NCBI GenBank assembly: GCA_003167555.1 | Contig: PMSN01000009.1 | Coordinates: forward strand, 186,001-250,000 | Length of the DNA: 64,000 nucleotides | Source of the DNA: Spartobacteria bacterium | GTDB lineage: Bacteria > Verrucomicrobiota > Verrucomicrobiia > Chthoniobacterales > UBA10450 | Direction of reading: 5' to 3' | Part shown: piece after piece, positions 58,746 to 64,000 of the stretch | Position numbering within the stretch: position 1 is the first letter of the stretch | Layout of the letters: the number at the start of each line of letters is the position of its first letter | The notes under the pieces: generated by a model | What the model saw: the letters and a program-made list of their open reading frames with translations, nothing else | Told to the model about the DNA's origin: nothing | Databases searched by the model: none | Made by a program: the position numbers and the translations under genes

Positions 58746-60320
58746 CTACTTTTCTTCGAGCACTTTCTTCGCCGCGTTGTGGCCGGGAATGCCGCTGACG
58801 GCGCCGCCGCGACGCGCGCTTGAGCCGCAGAGAAACACATTCTCGAATTCCGTCTCGACACCCCAGGTGCCTTCCTGCTCCCTGGTCGCGGCAAAAGGAA
58901 AGCTCGGCGCGTCCTGGAAAATATTGCCGTGGTAAAGCCCAAGCGCATCCTCGATGTCGACCGGACTCTTGCCTTCAAGGCAGAGGCTGCCGTCGCGCGC
59001 GACCGCCAGGCAATCTTGCAGCGGCTCCTCCAGCCAGCCGTTCAAGCCGTCGACAAATCTTTCTTCGGCACGCTGCCGCATCGTCTCGTTGTTTTCGGCA
59101 AATAAACGCCATGGCGTGTCGAGGCCAAATAGAGTCATGGTGTGAAAACCTTTTTCGCGCAGTTCCGGCGAGAGAATACTGTCGTCCGTGAGCGTGTGAC
59201 AATAGACCTCAGCCGGCAGCTTGTCCGGCAATCGCCCCTGCAGCGCCTGCTGGTAGCTCACATTCATCTCCTCGTAACCTTCATCGATGTGGAACGTGCC
59301 GCAGAAGGCTTCGGTCTCCGCGTAACGCGTCGCCTTTAGTTTCGGCAACCGGCGCAGAAGCATGTTGATCTTGAACACGGAACCTTCATCGGTCGGATCG
59401 GGGTGATGCCGTTTGCCGAGCAATTTCGCCAGCACGTTCCGGCCGAAGTTCACCAGAAGAAACCGCGCCTCGACCGCCTGTGTTTCCCCGCCGACCTCAA
59501 ATTCCACCTTCTTCTTTGTCCCCGTCACCTCGAGGGCGCGAAGATCGACGCGCGTCAACATCTCGGCGCCACTTTGCCGCGCCACCTGTTCGAGCTCCCG
59601 CGCCACGGCGCCCATCCCACCCACCGGGACTTTCCATTCGCCCGTCTTGTTGCCGATGAGGTGGTAAAGAAAACAACGGTTCTGCAAGAGCGTCTCATCG
59701 TGCGGATGAGTGAAGACGCCGATCTTCCCGTCGGTTAACACCAGGCCGCGGACCAGATCGTTTTGGAGATAGCGCTCGATCGCGCGACCGAGCGGTTCTT
59801 CCGCCAGACTGCGCCAGGCCTCGCGGTGCTGATCGCTTACATCAAAGCGACGACGAAAATCTTCTTTCGCGGCGAGCGGCTCCAGCATTGTGTCCCAGAC
59901 TTCCTCGGCAAAGACACGGGCGAGCCCATAAAACTTTTTCATCTGCTCGAACTCCGTGTGATTTCCGGTCAGCTCGAACATCGACTGACAGCTCGCCTCT
60001 TCCGAGACGTTGCTCAAGAGCAAACCGTCATGGCGGCCATTCTTCACGTAAGGAGTAAACGAGCCCGTCGCGCGCCGGCGCAGTTCGAGGTTCAGTCCAA
60101 GTTCGCGAATAATTTTCTCGGGAAATAAGCTGACCAGGTACGAATAGCGCGAGAGATGCGCGTCGTAGTCCGGAAATACCTTCTGCGACGTCGTAGCGCC
60201 ACCGATGTAATCGTTCTTCTCCAGCAACAAGACACTCAACCCAGCGCGCGTCAGATAAGCAGCCGCCACCAGACCATTATGGCCGGCACCGAGGATAACC
60301 GCGTCGTACTTAGATTTCAT
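58746..60320 (-). CDS. FAD-dependent oxidoreductase, phytoene desaturase/PYROXD2-like
   Basis: 524 residues. The dinucleotide-binding motif is AVILGAGHNGLVAAAYLTRAG, followed by EKNDYIGGATTS. C-terminal family features include NVFLCGSSARRGGAVSGIPGHNAA, the flavin-binding GxxxxPGG-type end. NAD(P)/FAD proteins of this group occur across bacteria and include human PYROXD2; their substrates are mostly unknown. No carotenoid genes are adjacent, so carotenoid desaturation is not supported. Confidence 0.88.
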   Translation of the reverse strand: MKSKYDAVILGAGHNGLVAAAYLTRAGLSVLLLEKNDYIGGATTSQKVFPDYDAHLSRYSYLVSLFPEKIIRELGLNLELRRRATGSFTPYVKNGRHDGLLLSNVSEEASCQSMFELTGNHTEFEQMKKFYGLARVFAEEVWDTMLEPLAAKEDFRRRFDVSDQHREAWRSLAEEPLGRAIERYLQNDLVRGLVLTDGKIGVFTHPHDETLLQNRCFLYHLIGNKTGEWKVPVGGMGAVARELEQVARQSGAEMLTRVDLRALEVTGTKKKVEFEVGGETQAVEARFLLVNFGRNVLAKLLGKRHHPDPTDEGSVFKINMLLRRLPKLKATRYAETEAFCGTFHIDEGYEEMNVSYQQALQGRLPDKLPAEVYCHTLTDDSILSPELREKGFHTMTLFGLDTPWRLFAENNETMRQRAEERFVDGLNGWLEEPLQDCLAVARDGSLCLEGKSPVDIEDALGLYHGNIFQDAPSFPFAATREQEGTWGVETEFENVFLCGSSARRGGAVSGIPGHNAAKKVLEEK

Positions 60321-60339
60321 TCCTAACGAGACCTAACGT

Positions 60340-60367
60340 CCAACGCTCAACATCCAACGTCCAACTC
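60340..60367. repeat. CGTCCAAC-type short repeat
   Basis: CGTCCAACGCTCAACATCCA then ACGTCCAAC. The same CGTCCAACATTCAACGCCC string occurs at about 39811 and 41355 and in shortened form at about 50584, in each case beside a tRNA-Arg half except here. Confidence 0.6.
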
Positions 60368-60477
60368 AGAAAAGACAGACGGCGTTCAATCGGCATGATG
60401 TCGATCGTCGGTCTCATTATTTTCACTCCGATCCTTCTCGGCCGACAACGATCAGGCACTCGCGGCCGCACGCGAGC

Positions 60478-61680
60478 CTACTCTTCCTTGAACTTCACCG
60501 ACTTCTTAAAAGCCCGGTAAGTCTCCTTGTACATCTGGAGGGCGTGGTCGTCTTGCACCCAAAATTCCCAGAGCCGGGAATACCCGCCGGAAGCTGCGGT
60601 CGAAAGGTCGACGCTAAAGTAACGGGTAGAGGAACGACCCGGCCCTTCCACGGTTACGTCTTCGTGGTAAACGGAGCTTCTCGCGGGAATGCGCTCCGTG
60701 ATTTTTTCGCCAGGCAGCAAGGGGATTGCGATGGCCCTCGCTTCAACCGTGGGCGCGAGACCACGTACGCTTATGGCGGTGATCGCGAACTGGACGGCTC
60801 CATCCGGGGACTGAAAGCGATGGTTAAGAATCGTTCCAGCCGATTGAGGAACAACCGGCGGGATGTTCTTAAAACTGGGAGGAATACGTGCATCGAGATT
60901 ACCTAACGACAAGGGAGGTGAAGAAGCCAGCGGCAGCGCGGTAGGCTTGGGTGCAACCGTAGCCGCGGGAGTAGCGGCTGGAGCGTAAGTTGGGACCGGA
61001 GTAGCGGCGGGAGCCTGAGTCTGAAAGGGAGTAGTCGTCGGCGCGCTGCTCGGAATGATCACGGGCGCTCTACTTGAATACGGAGTGGGAGTAACCACCG
61101 GGGTAATTCTTCGCGAACTGTTCCGCCGAGCGGAGAAGATCCACACCGCCGCTGCGGCGATGAGAGCCAGCAGAACGATCACGCCCAACATTTTCAGCCA
61201 GCCTTTTGGTTTGCCAGAGGCGCGGCCATCCAGCAACTCGTGGATACCGGCAATGAGCCGGTCGGCATGATGATGAAAATCGACGCCGGTATCGAGCACC
61301 AGGGCGTTACGAAACGCAAACGCTCGAAGCTCCTCCGGCAGGTCGTCAGCCGCCGGCATGACGGTGTTGTCGAGCAGCACGGGAATAACAGGAATCCCGC
61401 GTTGCAAGGCGGCGGCGATTTCCATCCGAACAAAGTCTGCCGGATCATCGATCCGGCGCTTGCCCGGCTCGCGGCTTCCGACCCAGCTCGGCCCGACCAC
61501 AGCTACGACGACACGCGCGCGTTCCAGGGTGTGCGTGATCTTGTCCCGAAAATCCACCCCAAAGGGGATGGAATCGAAATCCATGAAGACATTCTGTCTT
61601 CCAAACTCAGCCCGCAAACGGTCGTGGAGGCGACCCGTCACGGGACTCGAATCTTCCCTGCGATATGAGATGGCGATCAT
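60478..61680 (-). CDS. TIR-domain membrane protein
   Basis: 400 residues. Residues 1-140 are a TIR domain: IAISYRREDSSPVTGRLHDR, FMDFDSIPFGVDF, VVVAVVGPSWVG, and FVRMEIAAALQRGIPVIPVL whose Glu aligns with the catalytic Glu of TIR NADases. A transmembrane helix lies at about 164-182 (LGVIVLLALIAAAAVWIF). It is followed by a Thr/Pro/Ala-rich linker (repeats like APAATPVPTY) and a C-terminal domain of about 130 residues outside the membrane. Such an orientation (TIR inside, sensor outside) suggests signalling. No defence genes are adjacent. Located 50 bp downstream of thrC on the same strand. Confidence 0.85.
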   Translation of the reverse strand: MIAISYRREDSSPVTGRLHDRLRAEFGRQNVFMDFDSIPFGVDFRDKITHTLERARVVVAVVGPSWVGSREPGKRRIDDPADFVRMEIAAALQRGIPVIPVLLDNTVMPAADDLPEELRAFAFRNALVLDTGVDFHHHADRLIAGIHELLDGRASGKPKGWLKMLGVIVLLALIAAAAVWIFSARRNSSRRITPVVTPTPYSSRAPVIIPSSAPTTTPFQTQAPAATPVPTYAPAATPAATVAPKPTALPLASSPPLSLGNLDARIPPSFKNIPPVVPQSAGTILNHRFQSPDGAVQFAITAISVRGLAPTVEARAIAIPLLPGEKITERIPARSSVYHEDVTVEGPGRSSTRYFSVDLSTAASGGYSRLWEFWVQDDHALQMYKETYRAFKKSVKFKEE

Positions 61681-61730
61681 GCCGGATGCCTTTTATTAAA
61701 GGGACTCGGCTCCTCTCCGTAAAGGAAGAA

Positions 61731-62900
61731 TCAGGACGCGCTGTAACAATCGAGATACTTAATCCCTGAGCCGGTGTTGAAGATGACTACGCTCTCTTCG
61801 CGGGCGATCTGTCCTGTTGATAGGAGTGACTTCAACGCCGCGAAACATGCGGCGCCTTCGGGCGCAACAAAGAGGCCTTCAGTCGATCCTACTTCACGAG
61901 TGATGCGGATCATCTCTTCGTCATCCACTGTCACAGCGCCGCCTTTCGACGCGCGAAGAATATCGAGCATGAGAAAATCGCCGACCGCTTTGGGAACGCG
62001 CAGACCGGAGGCGCAGGTGTGCGCATTTGGAAACTCAGCGGCAGTTTTCTCGCCGGCTTCGAAAGCGCGGACGATCGGCGCGCAGCCGCTGGCTTGCACG
62101 GAGAACATGCGCGGCCGCGCGGAGCCAATCCAGCCCAGCACTTCCATCTCATCGAAAGCCTTCCACATCCCGATAAGACCGGTGCCGCCGCCGGTAGGAT
62201 AAAGGATGACATCGGGCAGGACCCAACCGAGTTGCTCGGCCAGTTCGTAGCCGAGCGTCTTCTTTCCTTCGACGCGATACGGTTCCTTGAGCGTCGACAT
62301 TTCGAACCAGCCTTCGGCGCCTTTGCGTCGCTCGATCTCCGCGCCGCAATCGGTGATAAGGCCGTCGATCAGGACGACCTGCGCGCCCAGCTCGCGGCAC
62401 TCGATGATGTTGGCGCGCGGTGTGTCGCGTGGCATGAAGATGTGCGCTTCGAGACCAGCCCTCGCCGCGTAGGCCGCGAGCGCGCCGCCCGCATTTCCCG
62501 CGGTCGGAACGGCAAGCTTCGTCGCGCCAAGATGTTTCGCCATCGAGACAGCGACAGCCATCCCGCGCGCCTTGAAGCTTTGCGTCGGGTTTTGCGCTTC
62601 GTCTTTGACCCAAAGACTGGAAACACCGAGCCGATCTCCGAATCTCGCGGCCCGGAGCAATGGTGTCCCGCCTTCGCCTAACGAGACAGGCTCGGCGTCA
62701 GCCGGCAGCGGCAGCACCTCGCGATAACGCCACAACGATTTCTCGCGCGTCGCCAATGCCTCACGCGTGAACACGCGCCCCGCCGCCGCAAGATCGTAAA
62801 CCGGGAAGAGCGGTTTCTGGCAGGCCGTGCAGAGATTCTGGAGCGTCTCCCATTCGTGCCGAAGTCCGCAGGCGGTGCAGGTCAGATGCGTCATGAACAT
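61731..62900 (-). CDS. thrC: Threonine synthase
   Basis: 389 residues from MFMTHLTCTACG; the open frame continues upstream only through a palindromic repeat. A zinc-ribbon-like N-terminus (CTACG ... LCTAC) is typical of the shorter threonine synthase class. The PLP lysine is in NPTQSFKARGMAVAVSMAK; PTAGNAGGALAAYAARAG binds the phosphate; YPTGGGTGLIGMWKAF and VAPEGAACFAALKSL follow. It converts O-phosphohomoserine to threonine. Adjacent genes are unrelated. Confidence 0.93.
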   Translation of the reverse strand: MFMTHLTCTACGLRHEWETLQNLCTACQKPLFPVYDLAAAGRVFTREALATREKSLWRYREVLPLPADAEPVSLGEGGTPLLRAARFGDRLGVSSLWVKDEAQNPTQSFKARGMAVAVSMAKHLGATKLAVPTAGNAGGALAAYAARAGLEAHIFMPRDTPRANIIECRELGAQVVLIDGLITDCGAEIERRKGAEGWFEMSTLKEPYRVEGKKTLGYELAEQLGWVLPDVILYPTGGGTGLIGMWKAFDEMEVLGWIGSARPRMFSVQASGCAPIVRAFEAGEKTAAEFPNAHTCASGLRVPKAVGDFLMLDILRASKGGAVTVDDEEMIRITREVGSTEGLFVAPEGAACFAALKSLLSTGQIAREESVVIFNTGSGIKYLDCYSAS

Positions 62901-62923
62901 TCCGTAATGGAGCGCATCTTTCA

Positions 62924-63034
62924 GGGTAGCGCACGCGTCTCGCGTGTTGTTTTCGGCGTCCCGCCGAAAAGGCCTTCTGAAAAGTTCGCGATAACGAGAC
63001 GCCATCGCCAGCGCGCGAGACGCGCGCGCTACCC
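62924..63034. repeat. GTAG-headed inverted repeat upstream of thrC
   Basis: Arms 62924-62944 and 63014-63034 match in 20 of 21 positions (GGGTAGCGC...). A second hairpin, TTTTCGGCG-TCC-CGCCGAAAA (62950-62970), is nested between them. It fills most of the gap between the divergent thrC and symporter genes. Confidence 0.8.
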
Positions 63035-63087
63035 AGGCAAAAACGAGCGCTGTTTCCGTTCAACACTTTATGTTATGCACGATCACC

Positions 63088-64000
63088 ATGAACCCGATCG
63101 CTTCTCCAGCTAGCGCACAATCGGTCCGCCGCCCCTGGTATCGCCCGTCCTTGACGATGCAGATCCTGATCGGCGTCGTGGTCGGCTGCGCCATCGGTTG
63201 GCTGCGGCCCGATTGGGGAAACTCCGTTTATTTTTTGCGCGACATCTTCCTTAACCTCATCAAGTCCATCATCGCGCCGCTGGTCTTTTCTACTCTCGTC
63301 GTCGGGATCGCCGGCGGCGGCGATTTGAAAAAGGTGGGACGCATGGGCGTGAAGGCGCTCATCTATTTCGAAGTCGTCACCACGGCGGCGCTCTTCATTG
63401 GCCTGGCGGTGGTCAACTTCACCAAGCCGGGCGTCGGCGTTCCGCTCGTCGCGAGCCAGAACGATGTCATCCAGAAGATCGCCGCCGAGCATCCCAGATC
63501 GCTTATCGAAACGCTCGTCCACGCCTTCCCTTCCAGCGTCATCGATGCGATGGCGCGCGGCGACATCCTTCAGACGGTCGCCTTCGCCGTGCTCTTTGCC
63601 ATGGCCGTGTCCGCCATCGGCGAAAAAGGCAAGCCGATCATCCGCGCGATGGAAAGCCTTTCGCAGGTCATGTTCAAACTCACGAACTACGTTATGATGT
63701 TCGCGCCCATCGGCGTGAGCGCGGCCATGGCCCATACCATCGGCACCCAGGGTCCCGGCGTTTTGGTTAACCTTGGCAATGTCATCCTTTCCTACTACCT
63801 GGGGATAGTTGTCTTTGTCGTCCTCATCTTCGGCTTGGTCATGTTGATCGCGCGCGTGCCGATCGCTCAGTTTGTCCGCGCCGTGCGCGAGCCGGCTACT
63901 CTCGCCTTCGCTACGACCAGCAGCGAATCCGCCATGCCCAAGGCTATGCAAGCTATGGAACGGCTTGGTGTGCCCCGCCGCATCGTTGGCTTTGTCATGC
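63088..64000 (+). CDS. Dicarboxylate/amino-acid:cation symporter (DAACS), partial
   Basis: The frame from ATG 63088 (an in-frame ATG at 63070 is possible) is open to the right edge, giving about 304 residues of a protein normally about 420-450 long. Family features: LTMQILIGVVVGCAIGWL, FLNLIKSIIAPLVFSTLVVG, and ATTSSESAMPKAMQAMERLG, which corresponds to the serine-rich TSSS re-entrant loop. Residues for substrate binding in TM7-8 are beyond the window. It moves C4-dicarboxylates or glutamate with Na+ or H+ across the inner membrane. Confidence 0.9.
   Translation, partial: MNPIASPASAQSVRRPWYRPSLTMQILIGVVVGCAIGWLRPDWGNSVYFLRDIFLNLIKSIIAPLVFSTLVVGIAGGGDLKKVGRMGVKALIYFEVVTTAALFIGLAVVNFTKPGVGVPLVASQNDVIQKIAAEHPRSLIETLVHAFPSSVIDAMARGDILQTVAFAVLFAMAVSAIGEKGKPIIRAMESLSQVMFKLTNYVMMFAPIGVSAAMAHTIGTQGPGVLVNLGNVILSYYLGIVVFVVLIFGLVMLIARVPIAQFVRAVREPATLAFATTSSESAMPKAMQAMERLGVPRRIVGFVM

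Noticed and set aside
63073-63951. 292-codon minus-strand frame at the right edge
   Set aside because: Overlaps the symporter, whose motifs are clear on the plus strand; composition is Asp/Arg/His-rich as in other shadows.

Overview
The window looks like a chromosomal piece of a Gram-negative, GC-rich bacterium, most likely a soil member of the Verrucomicrobiota (Chthoniobacterales/Spartobacteria-like). This placement is inferred, not proven. The pointers are lipid A synthesis (lpxB), an RND efflux pump, a C-terminal-aromatic outer-membrane barrel, several large modular secreted proteins sharing one C-terminal domain, and many short GTAG-headed palindromes.

Layout. 1-0.8 kb: 5' part of mutL (minus). 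0.9-2.9 kb: IscA/ErpA-type Fe-S protein and a proline-rich membrane-anchored protein. 2.9-9.3 kb: a tight seven-gene minus-strand envelope operon (fcl, Gfo/Idh oxidoreductase, lpxB, cyclase-family hydrolase, PMT-type glycosyltransferase, HIT hydrolase, small membrane protein). 9.3-12.7 kb: nucleoside catabolism (truncated ALDH-like protein, deoB, deoA). 12.8-16.3 kb: an unusual minus-strand set of ACP-like protein, outer-membrane barrel, membrane protein and GH75-like protein. 16.7-20.8 kb: ribBA, ribH, nusB, ftsY. 20.8-26.9 kb: tilS and, divergently, a TetR-regulated RND pump. 26.9-28.2 kb: a gene graveyard (methyltransferase remnant, 10-bp tandem repeat, frameshifted zinc/HNH-like gene). 28.3-32.8 kb: ABC-F ATPase, then a GbsR-regulated operon. 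32.8-38.8 kb: histidine phosphatase, DAHP synthase, TMTC-like TPR protein, trpE and trpG.

39.7-50.6 kb is accessory DNA. It begins at an intact tRNA-Arg(CCT) and carries two further 38-bp copies of the 5' half of that tRNA, small orphan genes, and secreted RCC1 and Kelch proteins. A BNR protein follows. The shared C-terminal domain occurs five times in three of these proteins. 53-58.7 kb holds two tandem, nearly identical 65-residue cysteine-bearing proteins, an ABC exporter and a divergent class III cyclase/TPR protein. The right end carries a PYROXD2-like oxidoreductase, a TIR-domain membrane protein, threonine synthase and a truncated dicarboxylate symporter.

The best candidates for something undescribed are the tandem Cys peptides with the ABC exporter, the GTAG-headed palindromes that have entered coding genes in frame (deoB, ABC-F), the serial tRNA-Arg half copies, the ACP-like/GH75 operon, and the paired TTTCAG-N6-CTGAAA operators of the GbsR-like locus.
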